Part shown: positions 23,643 through 33,799 of the stretch, piece by piece
Numbering within the stretch: position 1 is the first letter of the stretch
Layout: every line of letters begins with the position of its first letter
From: Streptomyces sp. ISL-87
GTDB taxonomy: Bacteria; Actinomycetota; Actinomycetes; Streptomycetales; Streptomycetaceae
Direction of reading: 5' to 3'
Assembly (NCBI RefSeq): GCF_018614095.1
Contig: NZ_JAGGOY010000079.1
Span: 1 to 64,000, forward strand
DNA length: 64,000 nucleotides
Program-made: the position numbers and the translations under genes
The notes under the pieces: generated by a model
Database searches by the model: none
What the model saw: the letters and a program-made list of their open reading frames with translations, nothing else
What the model was told of the DNA's origin: nothing

Positions 23643-24563
23643 AACATGATCCGCGTGGCGCTGGAGTAGTACGTGAAGGCGACCACGACCGCCTCCACAC
23701 CGTGCCCGCCCGCGGCGACCGCGACCGCGAGCAGCAGCCCCAGCGTGTTGGCCAGTACGGACATCGGCGCGACGACGGTGTCGATGCGCAGGTTGCCGTA
23801 GTCCCACGACCGCAGCATGAGCCCACGCGACTCCGCCACCCGGGACCGGTGCTCGGAGGCCTCGCGCTTCTCCGCGGCGAACGCGCGGACCGTGTCCATG
23901 TTCATCAGGCTGTCGGCAACGTGCCCCGACACCCGCGCGATGGCCTCCTCACGCCGGTCGACGAGCGCCTGACGGCGACGGATGAGGGACAGCACGCACA
24001 CCGCTGTCACCGCAATCGTGGCCAGGAGCGCCACGACGAGCAGCGGCTCGTAGTGCCAGAGCACCACCGACCCGAACAGCAGCGGCACGAACCTGCCCAC
24101 GACCGAGAAGGTCAGCGTGTCGACGAACTCCTCGAAGCGGGAGGCGAAGCTCAGGACCCGTTTGGTGAGTGACCCGGCAAAGTTGTCGTGGAAGAACGCG
24201 GCGTCCTTCGCGAACAGCTCGTCCATGCCGATCACGTACAGGCGCTCGATGCCGAGGGCGTCGAGGCGGTTCAGGCAGTGCAGGCCGATGCGCCACACCG
24301 CCTCCGAGAGCAACAGGACACCGGCGAACCCGAGGACGTACGGGAGCATCGAGCCGAGGGTGGGAGCGGCGTCGTCGGCGATGCGGCCGACGAGCTTCGC
24401 GACGACCAGCGGGGCGATGTAGTTGATGCCGATGTTGCCCAGGGCCGGCAGCAGCGGGCACCGTCAGCCACCGCAGCCGCGCCAACTCCCGTCCGTAGTA
24501 ACGAAGTGCGAGGAGCACTGGGCTCCTGCCGGGCTCAACCCCTCGTGACGCAGACGATTCCAT
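23633..24563 (-). pseudogene. ABC exporter, 5' half (membrane domain)
   Basis: From ATG 24563: MESSASRGVEPGRSPVLLAL, RYYGRELARLRWLTV, then after an extra C near 24459 the frame continues LLPALGNIGINYIAPLVVAK, VGRIADDAAPTLGSMLPYVL, GMDELFAKDAAFFHDNFAG and SLTKRVLSFASRFEEF. It goes on through the remaining helices to SATRIMFEFN at the break. These are the six-helix transmembrane domain and coupling regions of a type I exporter. Beyond EFN the sequence is unrelated (WIGRPHERIARLRG). Joined to 6857-5979 it restores a protein of about 602 residues. Two lesions exist: the split and the single-base shift. Confidence 0.88.
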
Positions 24564-25035
24564 CGCAACCCTGTGATGTTGTGTGGCAGACCGGGAACCG
24601 CAGTGTCCCGCGAGCGCGCCCACGCCGTCCAAGCGTTTTCCGTGTGGGCGACACCCCGCACGGACGAACGACCCGCCGGTCCCCCGTCCCGCGCGAGCCG
24701 CCGCCCTCACCGCCCCGGCCTCGGCCTCCTCCCTGTCCTTGTCCAGCCGGTCCGTCCTGGATCTGTAGTCCGGCAGCCCAGACGTCATCACCCACGCCCA
24801 GGCATGGTGTCAAGGCAGGTGAACCGGCGGACCTGTAGCGCAGCACCACCCACCTTCCCGCGCTGGGCAGTCACTCGGCACCGGCAGACCTGCGGGTGAT
24901 GCCGATCCAGATCGCAGGTGATTGACTACGTCGCATGGACCTCGCGCAAGCGTTCCGTACACGCACGGACGTGCTGACGAGCTGTTCCGGTCGGGATGCC
25001 GGCCGGTGTTCCCACACCCGACGGGATGGCTCGTC
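24564..25035. other. intergenic region, exporter promoter side
   Basis: About 470 bp between the divergent exporter 5' end and the esterase gene. Open frames here have shadow-like composition. No clear hairpin, operator or RNA gene was found; promoters for both neighbours are expected. Confidence 0.45.
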
Positions 25036-26082
25036 ATGAGTGCCGGTGGCATGCCGTCCGAGCCCGGCCCTGTCTCGACGGCTTGGGATGCGCCGCCTTT
25101 CGACCCCGAACTGGGTGTGGCGCTGGCGGCTTTGGGGGACGAGGCGAGGGAGCCGTTCACCCCGGAGAACCTTGCGGCCCGGCAGGAGCGGGATGCTCTG
25201 GTCCGGCCCAGGCCGACGGTTCGGGATCTCCAGGCCGACGGCCGCTTCGAGGTAGATGAGCTGCGTGTGCCGGGCGCGCCGGGCGGGCAGGACGTCACGC
25301 TCGTGAGCGCACGGCCCGCCGGGATCGCCGGGCCGCTGCCGCTGCTGTACTACATGCACGGCGGCGGAATGATCATGGGAAATGCGTGGTCCGTACTTCC
25401 GCAGCTGCTTCGCGAATGGGCTCTCACGCTGGAGTTGGCCGTCATCTCCGTCGAGTACCGGTTGGCTCCGCAGGCGCGGTACCCCGGACCGGTGGAGGAC
25501 TGTTACGCCGGATTCGTCTGGGTGGCCGCACACGCCGCCGGACTGCGCATCGACGCGGACCGCATCATTATCGGAGGAAAGAGTGCCGGCGGCGGACTCG
25601 CCGCGGCACTCGCCCTGCTCACCCGTGACCGGGGCGGGCCCACACCGATCGGGCAACTGCTCCTCTGCCCGATGCTCGACGACCGCAACAACACCTACTC
25701 CAGCCACCAGATGGCCGGCATCGACACCTGGGACCGGACCTCCAACGCAACCGCGTGGCAGGCGCTGCTGGGCGACCGGTACGGCGCCGCGGACCTGCCG
25801 CCCTACGCGGCTCCCGCCCGCGCTACGGATCTGTCCAGGCTTCCCCCGGCCTACATCGAGGTCGGCTCGGCCGAGACCTTCAGGGACGAGGATGTGGCCT
25901 ACGCCAATGCGATCTGGCAGGCCGGTGGCCAAGCGGAACTGCACGTATGGCCCGGAGCCTTCCACGGGTTCGACACCTTCGCACCACGGTCAGCTCTCAG
26001 CCAGGACGCCCGCAACGCCCGTTCCCGCTGGCTTCGGCGCATCCTCAGACAGTCCGATCCGAGCAACGCACCTGCCTGCTGA
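25036..26082 (+). CDS. alpha/beta hydrolase of the hormone-sensitive lipase type
   Basis: 348 residues from ATG 25036 (the frame is open earlier, without a good ribosome site). HSL-family features: oxyanion motif MHGGGMIMG, VISVEYRLAPQARYPGPVED, nucleophile Ser183 in GKSAGGGLAA, the acid in the VGSAETFRDED region, and His in GAFHGFDTF. Note GKSAGG in place of the usual GDSAGG. Such enzymes hydrolyse short acyl esters or act as detoxifying carboxylesterases. No signal peptide, so probably cytoplasmic; monocistronic. Confidence 0.9.
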   Translation: MSAGGMPSEPGPVSTAWDAPPFDPELGVALAALGDEAREPFTPENLAARQERDALVRPRPTVRDLQADGRFEVDELRVPGAPGGQDVTLVSARPAGIAGPLPLLYYMHGGGMIMGNAWSVLPQLLREWALTLELAVISVEYRLAPQARYPGPVEDCYAGFVWVAAHAAGLRIDADRIIIGGKSAGGGLAAALALLTRDRGGPTPIGQLLLCPMLDDRNNTYSSHQMAGIDTWDRTSNATAWQALLGDRYGAADLPPYAAPARATDLSRLPPAYIEVGSAETFRDEDVAYANAIWQAGGQAELHVWPGAFHGFDTFAPRSALSQDARNARSRWLRRILRQSDPSNAPAC

Positions 26083-26337
26083 GCAGGTTACGGCGGCCGG
26101 GCGGGCCGCACCCGACCGGATCACGGGCCGACGGCACCGCCGTCTGCGGCGCGCCGCCGCTTCGCGAGGAGGGTGTCCGTCGATAGCGGACGATCAAGGC
26201 AAAGAGGCGGGCACGACGACGACGGCCGCCCGGGCCGGCGCGCCTCAGGTGGTCGTACCCCAGATGGCGGACCAGCCGTACTGGGCCGCGAGATCGCCGA
26301 GCCAGGGAAGTAGCCCGTGGTGCGGTCAGTGGTCGTC

Positions 26338-26745
26338 CTACCCCGTGATCGGGAACAGGCCCGAGCAGTCGTTCCCGCCGCTCGGATCCGGGGCGTACAG
26401 CGTGTATACCGCCATGAGCAGCACCAGCACGAGTACCAGGGCGATGGCGGCGGACACCGCCGCGAGCCGTCGCTGCCAGGCCGCCCCCGCCGGCGGTCCG
26501 TGCCGGTGCGCGGAGCGGCGCAGAGCTGTGTACACCAGCAGGGAGCCCACGGCACAGGCAAGACCGGCCCACGAGGTGACGTACATCCGCGTGGAGGGGC
26601 CCAGGTAATGACAGTTTTGGAACGTGTCCGAGTCGAAGACCCCGCGCGCGGCCAGCAGTACGGCCGAAGCGGTTGCCAACAGCGGTATGAGCAGCGCGCG
26701 TCGGCGCCAAGTCGGGGAGACGGCGGGGGCGGGTGGGTTCATCAT
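26338..26745 (-). CDS. small integral membrane protein
   Basis: About 135 residues from the ATG at 26745 (alternatives at 26742 and 26814). Three hydrophobic stretches: ALLIPLLATASAVLLAARG, YVTSWAGLACAVGSLLVY and a strong helix VSAAIALVLVLVLLMAVYTL. Between the first two is a loop with a Cys (FQNCHYLGPS), and a second Cys is near the C-terminus (GGNDCSG), perhaps forming an external disulfide. No family recognised. The 255 bp between it and the esterase hold no convincing gene. Confidence 0.6.
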   Translation of the reverse strand: MMNPPAPAVSPTWRRRALLIPLLATASAVLLAARGVFDSDTFQNCHYLGPSTRMYVTSWAGLACAVGSLLVYTALRRSAHRHGPPAGAAWQRRLAAVSAAIALVLVLVLLMAVYTLYAPDPSGGNDCSGLFPITG

Positions 26746-26910
26746 TACCAGTCCAGGTCGGGGCCAACGAAGCGCTTCGAGGTGATCATTCAGCATGCCC
26801 CGCCTCGGGGTCATCCCGGCGCCGGGTTCCTGGCCGCCACCGCGCAGACATGGGCATCTTCGGCACCCAGAAGCCTTTGTCCGTGGTGATCACGGCTGGG
26901 CAACAGAGCG

Positions 26911-26988
26911 GTGGCCACGCGATACGACAAGCTCGTTGTCCGCTACGAGGCGACCGTGCTGGTCGCGGTCCTCAACGAGTGGCCGTGA
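26911..26988 (+). pseudogene. C-terminal relic of an IS5-family transposase
   Basis: 26 codons, VATRYDKLVVRYEATVLVAV then LNEWP and stop. ATRYDKLA..YEA.V..A...W is the conserved end of IS5/IS1381-like transposases. No other part of the element or its inverted repeats remains. It overlaps the 3' end of the convergent Nudix gene. Confidence 0.75.
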
Positions 26989-27434
26989 CCAGCACGTTCA
27001 TTCTGTCCCTCGCGTCCAAGCATGCGAAGGGCATCAGCAGCCGCCGGTGACAGCATGGCGTCCTGCAAGTCCGCCAGGGGGATCCAGACAGCCGCGTCAG
27101 TGGAGCCGTCGATCTCAACGACCGCCGGTGTCCCTCCCCTGAGGTCTACGGCGAAGAACAATGCTGTGAGGTTCCAGCTCACTCCGTGCCGCTGGACCGC
27201 GTATGTCCGCGCGTCAAGCAGTCGAGCAGCGGCGAGTTCAAGCCCTGTCTCCTCCCGAAGCTCACGCGCCAGGGCCTCCACGGGCTGTTCGCCCGGGTCG
27301 ATCCCTCCGCCCGGCAGGTGCCACAGCCCAGGCGTGAAGATCGGCGAAGCATCCGACAGGCGGGCCAACAACAGCCGATCGTCCTGCACTGCGATCGCGT
27401 ATGCCGAAACACGGGTCTGCACGCGAACATCCAT
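26943..27434 (-). CDS. Nudix hydrolase
   Basis: 163 residues from ATG 27434 (GAGGAGGGA 7 bases upstream). The Nudix box is complete: GGGIDPGEQPVEALARELRE then ETGLEL, giving G-x5-E-x7-REUxEExGU. It hydrolyses a nucleoside diphosphate linked to another group; the substrate cannot be predicted. After LRMLGREGQNE the last residues (RAGHGHSLRTATSTVAS) are encoded antisense to an IS5 relic, so the original C-terminus seems to have been replaced, probably without harm to the fold. Confidence 0.88.
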   Translation of the reverse strand: MDVRVQTRVSAYAIAVQDDRLLLARLSDASPIFTPGLWHLPGGGIDPGEQPVEALARELREETGLELAAARLLDARTYAVQRHGVSWNLTALFFAVDLRGGTPAVVEIDGSTDAAVWIPLADLQDAMLSPAAADALRMLGREGQNERAGHGHSLRTATSTVAS

Positions 27435-27747
27435 GGATCCCGTCCCTCCTCACATGAAAGCCGACAGACGGGAACTCTAGCCTCATCAAGATCGACTTTC
27501 GCAACGGCCCCTGGGTGGCCGATCGCGGGGCCCGTCACCCACCGAAGGCGGCAGGCCGGGTCGGTTCACGCGGCCCATCGGTCAAGGAACGGAGGGCTTC
27601 CGCATGTCGGGCGGGGATTTCCGGCCGACACACCATCACCATATCGAGACAAAAGGTACTGCCGAGAGGCGACGGGTGATCACATCTGGCGCCCTCGGTC
27701 GTTATCCGAACAACCCTGCCCACCGCCCGAACGGACAACTCCCTGAC

Positions 27748-29444
27748 GTGGCCTCCGTCGAACTGTCCCCGCACCCCACTGCGCTCCCCGTCGTCCTCTC
27801 CCCCGCCGGCGCGCCGTGGCACCGGCGGCACCGTGTGCCGCTGATCGTCACCGGGGCCGTTCTCCCGCTGTACGCCTTGTGGGCGGCGTTCCTCGCCACG
27901 GGCGGCGGGGACCTCGCGGCGCAGGAGGCCTGGGCCGGATTCGTCGCGCGGCACCCCGGTTCCCCCTACAACCTCTCCTGGTACGGCGGGCTGCACACGG
28001 TCGGCTACAGCCTTCTGTCTCCCTACGCGATGGCGGCACTGGGCGTGGTGCCCGTCACCCTGGCCTGCGGGCTGGTCTCCACCTGGCTGGCCGGGGTGCT
28101 CTGCGTGCGCAGCGGCCTGCGCCGGCCCCAGTGGCCCGCCGTGACACTCGCGTTGATGCTCTGGTGCCAGGTGGCCTCGGGGCGTACGACCTTCATGCTG
28201 GGCATCGCCTTCGCCTGCGCGGCGCTCGTGGCCCTGCTGGGTGGGCGGCACACCGGGGTCACGGCGCTCTGGGCGGCGCTGGCTGCACTGGCAAGCCCCG
28301 TCGCCGGCCTGTTCCTTGCCGTCGTGGGTGCAGGCCTGCTGCTGATGAGGCGATGGGGACACTCGGCCGGGCTGCTCGTACCGCCGGCCGTCGTCCTCGG
28401 CCTGACGGCCTGGCTCATCCCCTTCTGGGGCGAACAGCCCATGGACTTCGTGCGGGTCTGGCCCCCGCTGGTCATGGGGGTAGCCGCCGCAGCGGCGGCA
28501 CCGCGCGCCTGGCGGACGGTGCGACGGGCCGCGGCGGTGTACGCGGTCGGGGTGGGACTGGTCTATCTGATCCCCTCCCCCATCGGGACCAACGTCGAGC
28601 GGCTGGCCCATCTGGCTGCCCCGCCGGTCCTGCTCGCCGCCGCGCTGGTCCACGGAGTCCGCACGGGGGAACAGGCGGCGGGCTGGCCGCGGGGCTACGG
28701 GGAACCGTGCGGCGGCTCTCGCTGCCGCTCGTCCTCGCCCTGGCGGTGGCCTGGGTGGGCGGCAGCACGGCGGCCCACCTCAGGGACACGGCCGAGGTGC
28801 CCGCGTGGGCCGCGGAGACGGACGGTGTCGTCGGCGCGCTCAAGCGGATGGGGGCGGACCGCAGCCGCGTGGAGGTGGTCATGGCGCGCAGCCATCGCGA
28901 GGCGGCCGTCCTGGCTCCCCACGTCAACCTGGCGCGCGGCTGGAACCGGCAGGCCGACGTCGTGCGCGGGCGGCTGTTCTACGAGCGGTCCGGCGGGAAC
29001 GGCGGTCCGGCGGGGGCCCTTACCCCCGGTGCCTACCGCCGCTGGCTCGACCAGTGGGCCGTGGGCTTCGTCGTCCTGCACAACGGGCCGCTGGACGGCG
29101 CGTGGGAGCGCGAGTACATGCTGGTGGCGAGGGGGCCGGGATATCTCGAGCCGGTGTGGCAAGACGAGAACTGGCGGATCTACCGGGTCAAGGATCCGGT
29201 GCCCATGGTCGACCCGCCGGCCTCCGTGGTGAGTTCGAACAGCGCCGAGGTCGTCGTGCGCATGCCGGAGCCGGGCACGGTGACACTACGGATCGCCTAC
29301 TCGCCCTGGCTGCGGGCGGACGCCGGCTGCCTGGACCCGGAGCACGACGGCGGACTTACATGGCTCACCGCGAGCCGGCCGGGCGACATCACCATCGGGT
29401 CCGGGTACCGGTACGGCAGGCAGGTTCGGCGATGCGCCGCGTGA
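27748..29444 (+). pseudogene. polytopic membrane protein, one frameshift
   Basis: From GTG 27748 the protein has about nine membrane helices (PLIVTGAVLPLYALWAAFLA; PVTLACGLVSTWLAGVLCV; ALWAALAALASPVAGLFLAV; and others) with the conserved-looking loop HPGSPYNLSWYGGLHTVGYS. Near 28660-28690 a base is missing; frame 3 then continues RRLSLPLVLALAVAWVGG, HLRDTAEVPAWAAETDGVVG, NLARGWNRQADVVRGR and FYERSGG to a stop at 29444. The topology (membrane part, then an external domain with ARGWNRQADV) recalls GT-C or lipid-linked sugar transferase-like proteins, but no catalytic motif was fixed. The stop overlaps the MMPL start by 13 nt, so the two form an operon. Confidence 0.7.
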
Positions 29445-31851
29445 CGGCCCGGCTCACGCTGGCGTGCGTCCGCCACCACCGGCTGGTGCTGGGGGTGTGG
29501 TTGCTGATCGTGGGGGCCGGACTGTGGGCCGTGGGACCCGTCATGGACCGCCTGGACCGGCAGCCGTGGAGCGTGGCCGCGCACGAGTCGGTCCGGGCAA
29601 ACCGCCTGATGGACGGCGCTCGGGCGCACGGTGAGCAGATCGACGCGGTAGTGGCCGGCGCACCTGTGGCCGGTCCCCGGTTCCGGAGCGCTCTGGCCTC
29701 CATGAAGCGTGACGTGTCCGCGATCGACGGCGTGCTGACGGTGAGCGCCCCGGCGGTGACCGCGATGGCCCCGACTGCGGCCCCGACTGCAGCCCCGGCG
29801 GCCCCGACTGCGTCCGCGAGCGGTGGGCGCCCTCACGATCCGGCCGTCTCCGCCGACGGGGAGGCGGCCCTGGTCTCCGTACAACTGAAGCGGGACCTTC
29901 CCGACACCGTACGCAAGGCATCGGCGGCCGCCGTCGAGACCCGCCTGCGGGAGATCGCCGACGCTGTGCCCGGTGTCGAAGTGACGCTCGGCGGCAGCGA
30001 CCGCGCGCGCCACGCCGTGGCCGCCCGGTCGCTGGCCGACACCCGGCGCAGCGAGTTGATCACCCTGCCCGTGACCCTGGTGGTGGTCTATCTCCTCTTC
30101 GGGGGCCTCGTAGCGGCATCGGTGCCGCTGCTCGCGGCCGTGGGCACGGTCGTCACGGGGATGCTCTGGCTCCTCCTCCTGTCACGCTGGTACGCCTCAC
30201 CTCGCCCGCCCTGTCCACGACCACCATGGTCGGGCTGGGCCTGGCCATCGACTATTCGCTGGTGACGGTGGGCCGGTTCAGGGAGGAGCGGGCCGCGGGG
30301 CACCCGGTTCCGGAGGCCGTCGTCCGCACGGCGCGGACCGCGGGGCGCTCGATCGTCTTCGCGGCGCTGGTGGTCACCGCCGCGCTGTGCGGACTCGCCG
30401 CCTTCCCCAGTGATTTCTACGCCGCGATCGGCCTGGCCGCGGCTGGGACCGTCGCCCTCTCGCTGGCAGGGGCGCTGACACTGACGCCGGCGCTTCTGGC
30501 GGCGTTCCCGGAGAGGATCGGGTCGCGCGCGGCGCGGGACACCGATGACGGCGCATTCGCCCGTCTCGCGCGGTGGACCCGGCGGCACGCACTGATGGTG
30601 GTGATCGGCGTCGGAGTTCTGCTCCTCGCCTGCGCCACCCCGTTCCTTCGGGTGCATCTGGTCAGCCCGGTCGGGGAGCACCAGCTTCCGCCGGGGGCCG
30701 AGGCCCGTCGGTACGCCGGTCTCGTGGCCGAACGGTTTCCCCAGCAGCGCGCCGATGCCGTCCTCGTGGTGGCCCGTACTGATCCCGCCCGGCTGCAGGC
30801 GTGGGCCGGCCGGTTCGCGAGCCGACCGGAGGTAGAGGCGGTGGGCACGGCCACCGCCTCGGGGCCGGGGGTCGCCGTCGTACGGGTCGTTCCCGTGGCC
30901 GATGCGGTGGACACGGGGCTGGACGTGGTGGAGGCGGGGCGGGATGGGGTGGAGGCGGGGCCGGGCGCGGTGGACTCTCCGGGGGAACGGCTGGTGCACC
31001 GTCTGCGGGGCGAGCGGCCGGCCGACTTCCCGATCTGGGTCACGGGGCGCAACGCCGTGGACATCGACTTCAGGGCCGAGGTCGTCGACTACGCGCCCCG
31101 CGCCGCTGCGTTGATCGCACTGTCCACCCTCGTCCTGCTGTTTCTGATGACCGGATCGGTTCTGCTCCCGCTCAAGGCGATCGCGATGAACACGCTCTCG
31201 CTGGGCGCGTCGTTCGGCGCCTTGGTCCTGGTGTTCCAGGACGGGTGGGGTGCGGGGTTGCTGGGCGTGCACACCCTTGGCGGGCTGGGCTACTGGCTCC
31301 CCGTCGTCGTGTTCGCGCTGGCCTTCGGCCTGTCCATGGACTACGAGGTCTTCCTGCTCTGCCGGATTCAGGAACTGTACGACTCCGGGGTGGGCAACGA
31401 CCGCGCGGTCGAGCTCGGGCTTCAGCGCTCTGCCCGGATCATCAGCTCCTCAGCGGCATTGATGTGCATCGTCTTCGTCGGCTTCGCCACGGGCGAGCTG
31501 ATGGTCGTCAAACAGCTGTCGGTCGCGCTCGCCATCGTCGTCGTGGTCGACGCCACGCTGGTGCGCTGTCTGCTGGTTCCGGCCACGATGACGCTGCTGC
31601 GCGACGTCAACTGGTGGGCTCCGCGGATGGTGCGGCGGACCTTGCCCCGTCCCGTGCAGTCGCCCAGCCGACAGGAGGGCCCCCGCTGGGCGCCGGTCGA
31701 GGCCGCGAGCGGCGTGCGCTCATTCGGCGCCCCTGCCGACCGGGCCGAGGATCCCCGTAAGGAACGGGCCGTTCGCCGTCGGCCGCCGAAAGCTCTCACC
31801 CCCGGTGGTGGACGGCGGGATGGTGTACATCAAGGGCCAGGACATCCGTGA
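29432..31851 (+). pseudogene. MMPL-family RND transporter, one frameshift
   Basis: ATG 29432 starts RLTLACVRHHRLVLGVWLLI (first helix), a periplasmic loop with an alanine/proline/threonine repeat (about residues 112-128), and then helices ELITLPVTLVVVYLLFGGLV and VPLLAAVGTVVTGMLWLLL. A missing base near 30190 shifts the frame; the other frame resumes VRLTSPALSTTTMVGLGLAI, DYSLVTVGRFREERAAGHPV and the second half, including FGLSMDYEVFLLCRIQE. Together these are the GxxxDY motifs of both MMPL halves. MMPL proteins export lipids or lipoconjugates. After NWWAPRMVRRTLP the C-terminus runs into the next relic, so it may also be truncated. Confidence 0.8.
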
Positions 31852-32566
31852 AGGCACGGTGTACGCGCTGGACGCGGCAACCGGGGCGGCGAAGTGGTCC
31901 CGCCCCCTCAAGGGCGGGGGCTACGGCCAAGCCGGCGCCAAGGAGGGCGACTCCCTCGACGTCCCGCCTCCGGCGGTGATCGACGGAGCGGTGTACGTCA
32001 GCGGCCTGGACGAGAAACTCTGCGTTCTGGACGCGGCCACCGGCGAGACGAAATGGGAGTTTCTCAGCCCCTCCAGCGTGTTTAGGGCTCCTCCAGTGCG
32101 TACAAGGGCGCGGAGGTGGCCGACGGGGGGCGTATGTCTCCGGGTCCTCGGCCGACGATTCTCATGACCAGTCGGTACATGCGCTGGATGCCGCCACCGG
32201 GAAGCGGAAGTGGTCCGCACGCCCTGGTAACAACCTCGGCCGCGGCACGCTGACGGCAGTCGACGGGGCGTTGTACGTACGCGGACGCGACGGACGCATG
32301 CCCTGAGCGTGGCCTCGGGGAAGACCAAGTGGTCGATCACCAGCCCGGACCGTCAGGAGCTGAAGTGCGCCGACGGGGTCGTGTACGTCAGCGAGACCGG
32401 CGACGACCCCCACGTCCAGGCGCTCGACGCGACCACCGGCATGAAGAGCTGGACTTCCCCCATCAGCGGCAGCTCCCTGCTGATCGCCGGCGCGGTGCTG
32501 TACGTCACCAGCAAGAACAAAGAAGCCGTCTATGCCCTGGACGCGGCCACCGGAGCGATGGCCTGA
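31790..32566 (+). pseudogene. PQQ-like beta-propeller protein, several frameshifts
   Basis: Repeats of the PQQ-propeller type occur in three frames: VYALDAATGAAKWSRPLKG, VYVSGLDEKLCVLDAATGET, VHALDAATGKRKWSARPG, VYVSETGDDPHVQALDATTG and VYALDAATGAMA. At least three frame changes (near 32080-32120 and at 32306) break them up, and there is no start. In Streptomyces such propellers usually form the external part of serine/threonine kinases or secreted proteins, so this may be the 3' end of one. It is inactive. Confidence 0.75.
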
Positions 32567-32911
32567 GACATGGGGCGATGCTACGACGCCTGACGCTGAC
32601 GACTGAGGACGATGGGAGGTCCGGTCGGCCATTCCCCTCGGGCGATCAGCCTCCGGTGAAAGCGTCTCCCGCGCCGGTCACCCGGGCTAGGACCCCGATC
32701 CGGGAGCCCTCCGCGGATGGGGAAGCCGCACGCAACCACACCCGATCGAGCGGCATCGACCGCAAATCCTTACCAACTTCCCTTCTGTAACGGGAAATCG
32801 GTCAAGCAACAGCCAAAGAATCCCGGCACTCTTGCCGCACGCCCCCACGCGCGCTTCACTGTCGATCACCCCACAGGAGAGCCCCCGTCCCACGACATCG
32901 AAGGGTTTCCC
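32567..32911. other. intergenic leader of the protease gene
   Basis: No gene seen. It ends in the ribosome site GAAGGG (32900-32905) of the protease start. A frame open from 32717 joins the protease but lacks a signal-like N-terminus and was not used. Confidence 0.5.
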
Positions 32912-33790
32912 TTGACTGCCGTACCCGTACGTCTGAGTGCCGTCACCGCTGCGGCCTGCGCCCTCGTCCTCGGCACTGCCCTACCGTCCTCGGCGATCAA
33001 CTCGTACAACGCGACGCCTGCGCCGGAGCGCACCGAGGTGGGCGCCCTCGTCGCCACCTGGGACAACGACGACGACCCGGCCACCCCTGACAGGGTCGAC
33101 TGGGTCTGCTCCGGCACCATGATCGACGCGGATACCTTCCTGACCGCCGCGCATTGCACCACCGATTGGCCGGCGAACGTGAAGTTCTACGTCTCCCTCG
33201 ACCAGGACGTGCAGGCGGGCCTCGACAAGGCCGCCGCCGAACACCCCGGCGACCCGGCGGCCGCGGCGAAGGCCGTCGCCGTACAGGGCGCCGCCCACAG
33301 CGACCCCGCCTACCCGGGACCGGCCTCGGACAGTCACGACATATCGGTCATCGAGCTGCCCGCTGCCCAGATCAAGGCGCGCTGGACGTTCACCCCGGCC
33401 ACACTCCCCCAGGCCGGAGCGCTCGACGCCCTGGGCCCGCAAGGACTGAACGCCACCCCGTTCTCCGTCGCGGGATACGGCACTCAGGAGGCCGCGCGTG
33501 GCCCCGGCGGCCAGACCCACCCCGGCGGCGGCGTCCGTATGAAGGCCCCCGTCACCTTCGACGCCCTCAACAACGCCTGGGTCCGTCTGGCCATGACCGC
33601 GCCGCAGGGCAACGGCGGTGCCTGCTACGGCGATTCGGGGGGCCCGAACTTCGCCACGCTCGGTGGCAAGCTCACCCTGGTCGCCACCACCATCACGGGC
33701 GACGGCCCGTGCTACGCGACCAACGTCTCGTACCGCCTGGACACGCCCGGCGCCCGCGCGTTCCTCTCCCCTTTCGCCAAGTTGCCGTAG
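32912..33790 (+). CDS. secreted trypsin-like serine protease (S1)
   Basis: 292 residues from TTG 32912, chosen because GAAGGG precedes it by 6-7 bases and a signal peptide follows (VRLSAVTAAACALVLGTALP, then SSA). The catalytic triad is His81 in LTAAHC, Asp143 in DSHDISVIEL and Ser242 in CYGDSGGP. Cys in the WVCSGTMID and CYATNVSYRLD regions fit the usual S1 disulfides. Family members degrade extracellular protein; the specificity pocket was not resolved. A poly-Asp segment (TWDNDDDPATPDR) lies in the N-terminal loop. Appears monocistronic. Confidence 0.9.
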   Translation: MTAVPVRLSAVTAAACALVLGTALPSSAINSYNATPAPERTEVGALVATWDNDDDPATPDRVDWVCSGTMIDADTFLTAAHCTTDWPANVKFYVSLDQDVQAGLDKAAAEHPGDPAAAAKAVAVQGAAHSDPAYPGPASDSHDISVIELPAAQIKARWTFTPATLPQAGALDALGPQGLNATPFSVAGYGTQEAARGPGGQTHPGGGVRMKAPVTFDALNNAWVRLAMTAPQGNGGACYGDSGGPNFATLGGKLTLVATTITGDGPCYATNVSYRLDTPGARAFLSPFAKLP

Positions 33791-33799
33791 CCGACGCCC

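Noticed and set aside
28805-29430. Extension of the MMPL frame upstream to 28805
   Set aside because: This region is the frame of the preceding membrane protein; the part of the MMPL frame before 29432 has no motif and is arginine/glycine-rich.
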